Assembly (NCBI GenBank): GCA_035041965.1
Contig: JAPYMA010000240.1
Location: forward strand, 186,001-250,000
Direction: 5' to 3'
DNA: 64,000 nucleotides
Source of the DNA: Anisakis pegreffii
Taxonomy: Eukaryota > Nematoda > Chromadorea > Rhabditida > Anisakidae
The notes beneath the pieces were generated by a model that was not told the DNA's origin, made no database searches, and saw nothing but the letters and a program-made list of their open reading frames with translations. A program made the position numbers and the translations under genes. Positions within the stretch are counted from its first letter, which is position 1. Every line of letters starts with the position of its first letter. Positions 1-11,645 of this stretch are shown piece by piece.

Positions 1-19
1 AAATACGAACACTTTTGGT

Positions 20-213
20 TTACGATTCAGAGGAACTGATACTATCGTGCTCATATGTCAACGGATTGATTGGACACAATAGCATTTGGCAATCGCCATA
101 TTTGATAAGCAGTAAAGATTTTCCAGAATTATGGGAGGCAAAGAGGCCAAATCCTGCAGAGAACTGAGAATGTTCAAAGGTATTCACGATTATGAACTGT
201 TCGGGGTTCTTCA
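20..213 (-). CDS. Candidate terminal exon, unrecognised protein
   Basis: On the minus strand a pyrimidine-rich acceptor (TTTTTGCTTCTGTCAG) at 214-229 is followed by 64 codons ending in TAA at 20-22. The translation has no low-complexity bias and contains the stretch FSAGFGLFASHNSGKS. I do not recognise the family. A second open stretch on the same strand (about 292-440, with an internal acceptor TTTTTCTTCCAG) could be an upstream exon, but I cannot confirm the join. The opposite strand is also open here (3-170, ending in TGA), so the coding strand is not certain. Confidence 0.3.
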
Positions 214-593
214 CTGACAGAAGCAAAAAATCATTGCAGTTTTAAGCGAATAATTGTTTGTGAAAATCTCGTGTGCTTGCATCAGTCGCTCGCGTTCGAG
301 TACTACGGAAAAAATCGTATTCATTTGAAAAATTATCTTCGTTTCACTTCTGTTTATCAAATTCATCGCATCCGCGAATGAGTAAACAAGCGATAAATCA
401 ATGATACGGAAAGCGAGAAGGAATGCTGGAAGAAAAACGACGAAAAAACAGTTGGGTGTTGGATAGTTCTTAATGAAACAATCGATCATTTTCGACCAAG
501 AACAGGAAGCCTATAGAGTTGATTGTTTAGCATTAGGAATTGTGCAATTGAGGTTCACTTCACACCTCTTTCCGTTTTCTGCAAATTTCTCAG

Positions 594-840
594 CAAATTA
601 GGGGCCGACAACGTGATTGATGATGATGGCTATTTGATGGATGAATCCGACGCAAATGCTACTGATGATCTCTCATCAATTCAACGGATCAACTTCGCTC
701 TTCACAATTCCGATCAGAGCACTAAAAATGAAAAAGATTCAGTGCTAATCGATGACAATCCATACAATCAATTTTTTTACACCAACAACATCGCACTCTC
801 GACGGCATTCGTTTTCAGAGCACAGTTTTTGAGTGAATGA
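594..840 (+). CDS. Candidate terminal exon, acidic protein of unknown function
   Basis: A possible 3' splice acceptor (GCAAATTTCTCAG) ends at 593 and is followed by an open frame to TGA at 838-840. The inferred peptide is acidic and Asn/Asp-rich at first (for example VIDDDGYLMDESDANATDD). I recognise no domain. The last codons run into the first copy of the ~130-bp tandem array, so the end of the frame may be accidental. It could be the last exon of a gene starting left of the window, or a chance frame. Confidence 0.25.
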
Positions 841-1460
841 AGTAACTCATATGATATATTCTGTTGCGAATTGTAGTAATTAACGGTCACGTGAAACACT
901 CTAAATTATTCGTGAGATTTGTGGCATATCTCTGTTGCATTTATTTTCGGAACAGAGTTCTTGAGTTGCTGATATAACTCATGCGATACATTCTATTGCG
1001 TATTGCTCTAATTTACGCTTATTTAAAACGTCATAACTTTCTTGTGAGATTTATAATATATCTCGAACACACTGCCTTCAGTACACAGTCCTTGTTTTAC
1101 TTAAATAACTCATATGAAACATCCTAGTGCACACTGCTGTAATTTACAGTTATTTGAAACCATAATTTACTTGTGAGATTTGTGATGTATCTCGATGGCA
1201 TTATTTTACAAACGCAGTTTTTGAGCCACTGAAATAATTCATGCGATACATTCGATGGCGAATTATTGTAATTTACGGTGATTTAGACCGCTATAACTTA
1301 CTTGTAAGATTTGTGATACATCTCGAAAGCATTGCTTTCAAAACAGAGTTTTTGAGAGAGTGAAATAATTCATGTGATAGATTCAATTGCAGATTGGTGT
1401 AATTTATGCTCATGTGAACAACAGTGATTTATTTGTTAGATTTGTGATATATTGAAGTGG
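813..1460. repeat. Degenerate ~130-bp tandem repeat, about five copies
   Basis: Five head-to-tail copies start near 813, 951, 1081, 1209 and 1341. Each carries the same ordered landmarks: an (A)ACAGAGTTTTTGAG-like start, then ATAACTCATRYGATAYATTC, then TGTAATTTACG, then CTTGTGAGATTTGTGATATATCTCG. Copies differ by many substitutions and small indels, so this is an old minisatellite. It has no coding potential. Confidence 0.85.
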
Positions 1461-3014
1461 TTTTTTGCGTCAATTTATGCACACAGTTGCATTGAACCTG
1501 AACTGTCGTGACAGAAAGTAACTGAATATCTCTTATGCCCTTTCGGCTATCTTCTCCGAGAAATGAAAAAAGATCACAAAATGAGCAGTCCAAAGCTCAT
1601 TCTCCCAACAGCTTGATACCCTGACATCCAAACTTTCATTTCTAATGCTACAATGCGTGAAATGGACGTGCAAATGAATGCACTCAAACTCAATAGTGTA
1701 TCAAAATCAGCATGTGCTGCTTTCTAGATCAACAAAATCCCAGTTACTCTTTTGAATATCATCATATTTGCAATTGAACTTCGGTGTTTCACTGAACCCT
1801 GTTCGTCAAGGCACCCAACCATGTCAAGCATTCATTAGTTTCATACGAAATGATATTTCGGAATGCTGTATCACCAATAAAGGCTGTTTGTTGAACGAGC
1901 GAACGAGCAAAATGGCCAACGACAACGCAATAATCAAACAATCGGAAATGGCCCATTAGAGGCGAAATGACGACGACAGAATGTCAACGAAAACTATTAT
2001 ATCAGTAGCATTAACACTGACCGGAATGAACCAACGAACAATAGTACTCGTCATATAAAAGTAACAACACTGAATTCAGTGTGTACTGCTGATCGGAATA
2101 GGTTATATGCAAACAGAACAATGTGTGCGTCTCAGTGAATAGAGATTACAGGATATGGCTGCAATTACGGACATTCAAACAAGCAATTACACCAGAAGAC
2201 AAACGATTATTGTTGTGGTATAATCTTAAGAGTTTTCAACTGATGAATGGTCTTCAAAGAATATATTGCAAATTTTTGCTGCGCGCATTGTGGTAAATTT
2301 GTTATGATTCGAATGGACAAATTTGGAGCATTTAACGATTCTTCATAGAATTCACCGTGGAAATTATTCAGGATGGAACTGGGAAAACAGCAAAACAACC
2401 TTTAAAAGAATAACGCAATGAGGATCATCAAACGGATTGTGATTAATTCATGAGATATAAAACCTCTCAGTGATCGATGAATTGCTCTTCAAGTCTATAG
2501 ATCAGAGGAAATTGCTTGGATCGAAAAAATACGATTGAAAAATTTGCCTTGAAACAATTGATTGAAATTTTGAAAATTTTAAGCATTCATGCATCAGACC
2601 AAAAGGACTTACCGGATACCAGTGACAATCTCATAGATCACAACATTGGCTGATGAAGAATATGTGGCCGAGTATCTAATCTAATCCTCAAAACTAATCC
2701 TAGATCGCATTCCAATCTTGAGAGAATGCCACACACATATTCCTGATTCTTCTAAAACCTCGTCACTTTTCTATAGGATCGCTTTTTTGCAACAAATCAA
2801 TCGAATTGCTCACAAATGTCATTCACGATAATCATTTGAGTGAAATTTTGATAAGGAATAAGAAACGACTTCAGATAAGAACACGATGCGAACTTAGCGA
2901 AATGAGTGAATTCATCTGCATCAAGCTAGTCGCAGATGAAAATTGAGCATCAATCCAGCAGTGGTCAAATATTAGGAAAGTGTTGATTATAGGTTGGAAA
3001 ATTCGACTGAAAAA
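1461..3014. other. No gene seen
   Basis: AT-rich sequence with short frames only (for example 1768-1959 on the plus strand). No domain, convincing splice-site pair or strong repeat was seen. The segment near 2690-2760 (ATCCTAGATCGCATTCCAATC) loosely resembles 4590-4650 and may be a decayed dispersed repeat. Confidence 0.5.
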
Positions 3015-3238
3015 ATGACAATTGAAAATATCCTATCGATAGACGTCACGGCTGCTGCTGCTACTGCTGCTGCTGCCTATGTGATGAATGCACATCAAAA
3101 ACACATAAGAAGGCTATCATTTTCAACAATTCCGTCAATTACTTTCATCTTGCTTCTCAGTTCTTTTCACTTCAATAGTTTTTACGAGTGCAAATTCACT
3201 CAACAACATAAGCAATTGCGTCTGCAACGTGAGTCAAT
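3015..3238 (+). CDS. Candidate first exon with one membrane segment
   Basis: An ATG at 3015 opens 74 codons that end at a good donor (AAC|GTGAGT, 3239). The peptide has an alanine tract encoded by GCT repeats, a basic stretch (HQKHIRRLSF) and then a hydrophobic segment (TIPSITFILLLSSF) suited to a type II membrane anchor. I found no matching downstream exon, so the product is unknown. A chance frame over a GCT microsatellite is equally possible. Confidence 0.2.
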
Positions 3239-3248
3239 CCGAATAGGT

Positions 3249-5800
3249 ATATCTTGAATTGGTTGAAGTCTATCGCTCAAATAAAATCGTTCGTTGATTT
3301 TGGATAGACAAAATAGACTACTGAAGCGGAGCTGTCAAAATAACAGCGAGAAAATTATTAACTATGTGAGGTATTAAAGTAATCAATCAAATTATATCTC
3401 TTTAAAAAATGCATTACGATATGATATTAACGCGCAGCTGTTGATCAAGCACTGACTGCAAACGCTATCGCACACCACTCGATCCAACGCAATGATTGAC
3501 TAGCCGGGTTTTTTGCAGTGACAACTGGTGAAAGCTATTCCATGGAGAGCTATGATAATAAGAGGTAGAAGAGGTATAATAACAGCAACAACAATAGCAC
3601 CAAGAAACATCATAACAATGACAAGCCAGCTATAATAATTCAATAATAATAATAATAATATAATAATAATAAATAATAATGATGATAGTTGTGTAATGAT
3701 AATAATAACAATAACAGCAATAGCAATCCTCGAAAGCCTGATGCGAAGTTTAGAGAATGGGACCCCAGCTGTGACTGAAATCGCGACGTCACAATATTCT
3801 AGATAATGAGAGATCGTATGAACTTGCGAATTGAAATGCTGATTCAAATGAAATCGAATGTTAGCGATTCTTGATGTTGTAACGGACGGAAGCGAAGTTG
3901 TACTATATTTCAGCAGATTGATAGGTTATGAAAGAGTGTTTGAAATGGCACAATCACAAATGGGCAATTTCAATGGCACATGATTAGGAAATGAATACAA
4001 TGATGCGGAAAGGTTAAGCTTTTTAAACGTTCTAGCAGCACTTTTCATGCCTAGACTGCACTCATTACGCTCAAATTGCGATCCATTTTGAAACGATTTA
4101 TAGGCTCTTCTCATTCGCATATGTTTGAGACATCGTCTAGTGGAAAAAAACTGAATAATTGATTTCTCCAAAATCTGCCTTCTTCGACAGAGAAAATGAA
4201 AACGGGAGCGAGCGCAGAGACAAGATGATAAGCATCGCAGAAAGAGCAGGAACAAAGAAAGAATCTTCCAGCAATTATTAATCTCAAGAAGTTTCAAAAA
4301 ATGTTCCGCAAAATACACTAACCCGGAGCATTTCGAGTGTAGTTTTGAGAGCTTCGCAAAGCATCAACTGCCTCGAACTGCCTCAGACTTCAGTGTTGTC
4401 GAAATTAGTCGAATGATTGGCATCAGCCGTGTCTGGAAAAGGCATTTATGAGAGGATGATGGTGATACTGCCGCCTGCACTCTAATGCAACACATCACTT
4501 AACAGCATTAAACACTCGTTTCAAATCGCTAAACACCAATCAACAGTTCATTCTTTTGACAGCACATAGCATTCTCACAGTCCATACTCCAATCCTAAAA
4601 TCTAATCCAATCCTTTGAACTGATACTGGATCGCACACCAGTCTTGAAAGCCATTTTTTTCTATTCATTCTGACATGCAATAGGATCGAGCGTCAGCCAT
4701 TTACAAAAATTGAGAAATCATGAAAGGTATTTACAAAAAATCGAAAAATTCGATAGTAATCAAGTTAGGGCAGATCAAAAACCTCACGTCATGAAGATAG
4801 ACATTGAGAACTCGGTTTCAAAATCATGAGAGTTTTGAGATCACATTGAAAACCGCTTGAGAACTACGTTCAATAATCGGTGTTAAAAGCGTTACAATTA
4901 ATAATCGTTTCTCACTATTGATAATAATGCAAAGGTGTGTTCACGATGGAATTACTCGCAGTATAAGCGATAAGATCCTAGTAAGGATCGGAGCTGTTCT
5001 GCGAAGACGAGGAATCCAGCGAACAAAAAGAATACACAGAGTGCTGTCACATTGCAAAACCAATTTAAGCAGTCGAATGCTCGAATAATCATCATATTTA
5101 ATGAACTTAATCAATCGACGACACAAACTTGATGTGCATGAGAGAGCAACTGAATCAGCCCATAAAAATGCACCACGATGAGATAGCTGCAATGCACAGA
5201 ATGGCAGTTATTGTCGAGTAAAATGTACAAATGCACTCAATGAGCAAGTGAGATAGCCACCTAATTAGTCATAAATAAAAAATGCATGAATTTGTCAAGC
5301 ACTGTTCTATGCGATATCGCTTCACGAGGGGTAATCGAGATGAGGAAATGAAATTGCTTAAAAACACTTGGTATTAGCGTTCAATACATGGACTTCATTT
5401 AATGCATTCGTTGTTTCAATTGTTTCAATTTTACAACTTACTACGTTTTTATAGCGCAATTGCGTTCGCAATTAAAGTTGTTCAGATGGAATCTTCAAAG
5501 AGCTTCTCTCCTTGCGCCTTTGATTCAGCGCACAATAGCACTTCCGTGAAAGGAGACATTTTATGTTCATGGCGATTGCTGTTTTCAACTGAATGTTCGT
5601 TCGGTTAGCTAGTCTATATCCAATGCTTTTGAAGTACTTAATTGGCAATAAATTACGAGTCACGATCAAGCTTGGATAGTCAATATGAAAACCTACTTTA
5701 ATTAAGTGATTAATTGCCTTTACTACATTAGCGCCGCCGATAACTTGTTATGAGTTTACGTTTCTCATTTATCATTAGCTATCACAAATAACACATCCAT
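3249..5800. other. No gene seen; AT-rich simple sequence inside
   Basis: No supportable exon. About 3644-3690 is a degenerate ATA/AAT trinucleotide tract that creates a false hydrophobic minus-strand frame (3500-3847). Other frames (3926-4318, 4941-5192 on the minus strand) show no domain. Confidence 0.5.
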
Positions 5801-6310
5801 CTTCAGGAAATTTTAAACTACATCGCTATGATTTGGCGAGCCTACAGGTGTAAACATCTGCCATAATCACATGGAAATCGACCACTATATTAAATATTAG
5901 GTTGAACTTCCTCTTTGCGCACTTATTGTCGGAGATTGCTTGAAACTCCAGTAGAATGAGCAGGCAACTTTAATTTATCCAAACCGCACACACGTCACGA
6001 TAGTGAGGTAGGGTATCATCCAACTTCAGGAAATTCTAAGCATCGCCTCATCGGTTTTGTAAGCATTCTACAGGTGCAGATCTATTTTGCTATAAGCCTA
6101 TGGAAACTGACGAAAGAAAAACGAAAATGTTTAAGAAGCTTTATGCACTCTATTACAGAAATCACATTATGTGACGTTTTCATATGTACCGACCAATACA
6201 TCAACTGTTTAGTAACGTTTCCTTTATGCGCAAAAACCGCTAGACACGAATTGTTTCCAGCGAGGAACGAGCACACAATGTTGATTTATCTAAACCGAAA
6301 TGTGGACTCA
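5801..6310. repeat. Diverged direct duplication
   Basis: Unit 1 (about 5801-5990) and unit 2 (about 6018-6310) share, in order: CATCCATCTTCAGGAAATT / CATCCAACTTCAGGAAATT, a CTACAGGTG motif, ATGGAAA, a TGCGCA motif, and TTTATCCAAACCG / TTTATCTAAACCG. Unit 2 is longer because of extra internal sequence. No protein product is evident. Confidence 0.55.
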
Positions 6311-9300
6311 TGCAGAAAGAACTGGCAAAGCAAATGGTGTATTACCAGTTGCACAATGAATTCATAATTTCAAAGTGTCCATAAGAGTCGACGGTGTTAG
6401 ACAAGAGTCGTAAATCACCGATCATCATGGCTGAATATCGAGAACGCTGACAATTTTCAATGATTTTCAGTTGGAATGCAGTTGGAAAACAATTTGCTGC
6501 CCAACGAAATGCACATTGATTAGCGTGGCAAAAAGCAAAGCATCAGCCATTCCTGGCGCAGAAATTCATTTCCATGAAATATGTTCGAGAGCAAAACGTC
6601 TTGCTGCATGAAACGTCAAAACGTCAGACGCCATATTCGTTTAATAATATCTTTAGAATTAATTATAATGTTGCATTTGCACACATGTACATGGTACCGT
6701 TTGCTCTATTGAAACATTGAAACAAACGAATCGAATCCAAGGAAACGCGATCGTTATTGTGTGTCTGAGCACAAAATTGTTCACGTAGACGAATTTCTTT
6801 ACATGTCGGCTCGGAAAAGGACTCATATGGAGCAGCTACCTTCTATCAGCTAAAGAAAAATTCATCAACAAATCAATTGGAATACTGACTTCAACATTTC
6901 ATTCAGCAACACACACACACACACACATAGGCTTAGAACAACATAAATTACATACATATTCGTTCGTTTGTTTATTCAATAGATTTGTTGAAATTTCTTA
7001 GAACACTGACGCAATTCAATTTCTCCCATTGACAAAAAAAACCAGCAGTTTCATCTGCATTAGGAAATTTTCCATTGAAAAAAACATTCTTTCGAGCGCA
7101 TTTAAACAGGAAGTAAAATTTTTTTGGAAGAACACATTGCTCACTCAGTTGGTTTTTGCTTACAATTGTGAACTGATCAAAATTTTCGACTGAATTTTGC
7201 GCAAGCGCTCACATTTACCTCCTCATTAACTGCCGCAAAAACAATCACAATTGCGTTGGTTTGCCAAAGGGTTGTTCGTAGCATTCTATAAATGGTCTAT
7301 GATTGAGCTAATAGATCATAGCAAACGTATTAGGCAATTCATTAAACCGTCACTTCTTAGACAGCATCCGCATTTCAATCGCTATACTCTATGACTATGT
7401 AATGGCTCTAGTTCGAAGTCCTCACTATTTCACAGCTTCACATGGATTCATGACAAAATATTCGGTTACCTATGATATTTACGAATGGTTATCAATTACG
7501 ACGCGAATAAGATTCCGTGTAAGAGAGTGACTAACAAAGAAACTGCGATGAAACGAGTGGCGATTTAGTTTGAACAAACACCGTATGAGTCTAACGTATT
7601 CGAGAATGACCGTATAACTTCAGAGACGCTTAAAAATGCGAACAAATGCCGGAATATTCCAAGCGAGTGCACACTCAGAAGCGAGTCTGCATTCAGATGC
7701 TCAGTTTGGCGATAACAGCTAACAAAAAAAAATTCATCTGACTGATGATGCTTGATCGGTGTTGCCATCGTAGCATAGCATTCCGCTTCATCTCTCACAC
7801 GGCTCACACCCCATCCAGCAACGATATCGTTTACCTATTCAGGCGTGTTCGTTCCATCGCATTTATTACGCACATTTACCATATGATCGTTCTTTAGCCG
7901 TGGAAACATCAAGCATGCCATTTAAGCGTCAGGCGGTTGAGCATGAAATCATCATCGTGGTGACAGCTTCCATAAGTTCTACGTTGGTATTTCGTAACAG
8001 CGATAATAGCAGTAATAGTCATAATAGCAACAATAACAACAACAACAGAAGCAATGACATGGACGTAGTCCAATTCGTATTGAACAGATGTTTATAGCAA
8101 CGAGAATTGTGCTTGAGAGCAATCGCTAGAGCACTCGACTGGTGGAACTGACGGGGAGTGAGGCACTCATTTAAAACATCCCTGGAACAATTTGTAATAA
8201 AGTAGCTTCATTATTATCAAATTTGCACAGTGATCGTAACGTTTCAGAATGGATTCAGAGAATTAAGCGGCATCAGAACTATCGAGCCAGGCACGTAAAA
8301 AATCAGATTCTAAAGTGCATGAAGAATATAGTTATCAGTTATCGCCTATGGGACTTAAATGATACTGGATGCAATGTGATAGCTGGAAGTGACTTATCAA
8401 AACAGAGTAGTAATAGAACGGATCGAGAACGAATCTATAGTTTATTAGAACGCAACATCTGAAAGCTGTTTCCGGCTGAGAAGGTTCCGCTTTAAAAACG
8501 GCTTCATTCGAGGCATAGCTCCAAGACATGCGCTAATATGCGAGTGTCGAAATCTAAAGGAACTTGATTTTGTAAGCTACGATAATTTAAGTTCATTTCA
8601 AGTGAACACGAATTGAATAGAGATGATTTCGCGGATGATTGGATTACACGAATCGTTACGCAATCAGAGGATCTCTCAAAAATCTCCGAACGGCGCTATA
8701 AAAGCAACTGGAATGCCGATAAGCTCATCGATAAAATAGTTAAGCTTCACGCATGACTGGAACTGAGATTTTTAAAGAGTTTGAACGTGTTGTCATTTTA
8801 AAGATTCCTCGAGATTTCAGTTCACTGCAACATTCCCAGTTGATTTCTTAACGCAGATAATATTTCCTAGCGACGAATCCTGCTAAAATCAAAAAGTTAA
8901 TCTCCTAATCAAGTTGACTGCATCAAAGCGTTGCATCAAGAAATCACGTATTCTATTAAAGTGATCAGTTTTTAATTAACGTGATCTCGTGATCAAACGA
9001 ATACGTATTGGGCAATTGTGGCTGATCTCTAACATTTCCGAATGGTAAATGGACAGCAATTTAGCAACTTCTTGAAGTTTCTCCTTGGCAGTCTAAAACG
9101 AATCTCGAGTAGTACTTCAACCTCATCAGAATCACTGCTTCTAACATATCAGTGTTCTGTTTACGTGTAAAAGTCATCAGCTAAGCAATTCATTGTACTG
9201 TGCAAAAATTTGGTTATTCATGGAAAAAGACAAATGTAGAGGGGTACCATTTTGAGTAATGAAAATTTCGTTTTGAAATACATTCGCCTAAAGTGTGCTG

Positions 9301-9600
9301 TCCTTCTTCGAGTATGCTTACTGCTGTATTGACTATTAAAAGCTAAACTCTTAGTATGCTCGTAAAATTGGTGAAATGAACTATGATTGCGGAAGTACCC
9401 GACAACTGCTCATTCAAGCAAAATATCATGTGAGTGAAAGATTTTCATAATTAAGTATTCGTGATTCTAATTTTATGTTTCCGATGTTTTACCTCGGTAT
9501 TCAATTCCACACTATGCATCGTTACTGCGGACTATGTGACCAGCGCTGCTTTACAAATACATAGTAGATGCACATAAATTCTTGTAAAATTCTGGAATCT
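6311..9600. other. No gene seen
   Basis: An (AC)n microsatellite lies at about 6909-6927. A plus-strand frame at about 7899-8048 sits between an acceptor-like TTCTTTAG and a donor-like GAC|GTAGTC and has an Asn-rich low-complexity tract; I cannot show it is an exon. Otherwise only short AT-rich frames. Confidence 0.45.
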
Positions 9601-9604
9601 GTTA

Positions 9605-9685
9605 ATAAATGTCAGTACTCTGCCTTGTCAAAGAAGCCTAAACTCATAATGAGTTGTATTTGCTAATTAAATGAATAAACTTTGC
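9605..9685 (+). repeat. Dispersed repeat, copy 1 (short)
   Basis: Contains AAACTCATAATGAGTTG followed by TTTGCTAATTAAATGAATAAAC. It shares this 3' part with the copies at 14751-14840 and 20831-20945, all in the same orientation. The A/T-rich short-tandem tail resembles the 3' end of a non-LTR retroelement or SINE. No coding part is attached. Confidence 0.6.
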
Positions 9686-11572
9686 GTTGAAAGATCGTGA
9701 TGTGAAAAGATCGCAGGAAGATATCTACAGAAATTCAAACTATCTCATGCTCATATTCAGCGCCGGACAGGCCTTGGAGATGTTGAAAACCGATTGTTTG
9801 CTGAGCGATCAGGTGCATTTAGCAGAATTCGTAATTGATAAATCATTTGCCGTAATTTATTCATAGGGTGGCTCATTATTAAAACGAAATACCAATCTGA
9901 GCCAATGGTTCGCATCCGGATGAAATTCTCCGTTCCAAATGATTAAGGCAGGGTGAAACTGAGAAGTTTAATGAACATTCACTGGTCGTTTTATCTTATT
10001 TCATCGTTAAATGTTCAACAATGTTCTTAAACTGATTCTCTGATCACAATGAAGTGATTTACGCGATCCCAACAGATCAGTTCATCGCAGACAACCTCTT
10101 TTATCAATTTTATCATCAGAATCACTTTATCAATTTCTAAATTACCGTCTGACTGGCCGCTGAAATGTTACAGATAGCTGAAAGAGGGGGATCAAATAAG
10201 ATTTTGAGTTTAATCCACGGAGGAAGACTGCTCTGTCACACGGCCAAACCTGGTCCTTTAACAGTACACAGGCTGTGTTCAATGCTTAGCCTTAGCACGT
10301 TCTCTAGGATCACGCTCACGCTCAAGTTCCTAATGTTTTTCCGTTCAACAATGCTTGATGTTGTTCTAATCAAAAGTTTAACATTTTTCAGAGTGAAGAA
10401 CACATTGTTCTCATGTCGCACCGTTCCTCCTCGGAATCCAAGAAATTGCCCCAAAACAAGCTTGTTGAAGCCGAGCCTACTCCACTTTACATATTTTCCA
10501 CCTAAACAATCGCGTTTTTCATCATCATTGAATGCACAAGCTATTTATCACGAATGACCGAACTACCACAATTATTCCTTCCTATACAAGTCTTTCAAAC
10601 AATCATATCACATTTTTATGGGTTTGGATAATGTGTTTTTATTTGAAGTATTTATGATATGTAATAAGCGTATAACCACCCATTTGTGACAAACAGCTAT
10701 AATAGTTGTTACTATCGAAATTGAGAAAACATTTTTTTGAAGAATGTGATTCGATATCTTTTCAAGCCCTCATAAACAGCAGCATGTTATGATATCATGT
10801 CCATTTAGATGTGTGTAACAAATTATTGCCTCATTTCGTCCGAAACAGTTATTGAGCACAGGAAACAATTACGTCCACCAAAAATCCACAGAACCACGTA
10901 AACTACTTCAACCCACAAATGTTTATCACCCTCAAAGCTTCAGTGGTGATCGGCAACATTCACTCAATTCACCGCAATCACGTGAGATTTCGTTCACCGC
11001 ATTTCATTCGGATACCTATCACATACTCCTTGGTTCCTCAGTCATATTCATTTTCAGTATTCATTCCTTTATTCGCTTCTTAAAAACTCTTTCCAGTCCA
11101 TGACCTTGGCCTTGATCAACAAAAGTAGTGCTGGACCATCAGTACCCATTTCGTGGATCTATAGGAAATTATACGAGACTCGAAGGAATGTATTAATAAT
11201 GACATAATACGTTCTATCGATGGCGATTTTCCATTAAAAGTGCCGTGTATTTCAATGAACTCCTCAATTTTCCTTTAATTTCTTCAAATGAGATCATTGA
11301 TTTCAGCTGTCGAGGAACGTCTATTGGACACGTAACATAAATGGCGACCGAAGTGGTTGGTTGATTTTACATTTTTCACGAAATAATCCGTTTCCTTTCA
11401 GTGATAATGATAGTCATTTCTATCTCCGAATTTTCACGTCCTGTTTTCAATGTACATTTCAATTTTGACACTTGAAATGATCAAATGCAAGTCACCCCTT
11501 CATGAATGCTCCAATTTTTTGAGGATTGCGCAAACTTATTCCACAATGTCCAACTTACGGGACTGTTTTCGC
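9686..11572. other. No named gene; cat-2 upstream region
   Basis: Frames at 10165-10557 (plus) and 10236-10454 (minus) overlap each other, and neither has a recognisable domain. An acceptor-like TTTTCGCCAG ends at 11573 and may be a trans-splice or 5'-UTR acceptor for cat-2. I see no TATA-type element that I would defend. Confidence 0.4.
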
Positions 11573-11645
11573 CAGCAAAGGCTGAGATCGAAATCTGTTA
11601 CCGCTTAGATGTCTTGAGGCCATCCAGCTGTCCGTTGATGGTGGA

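Noticed and set aside
3500..3847. 115-codon hydrophobic minus-strand frame that looks like a membrane protein
   Set aside because: Its Ile/Leu-rich stretch comes from an ATA/AAT simple-sequence tract and has no start context, splice sites or family resemblance.
10165..10557. 130-codon plus-strand frame with a 72-codon frame opposite
   Set aside because: No domain, no splice signals and comparable openness on both strands; not reported as a gene.
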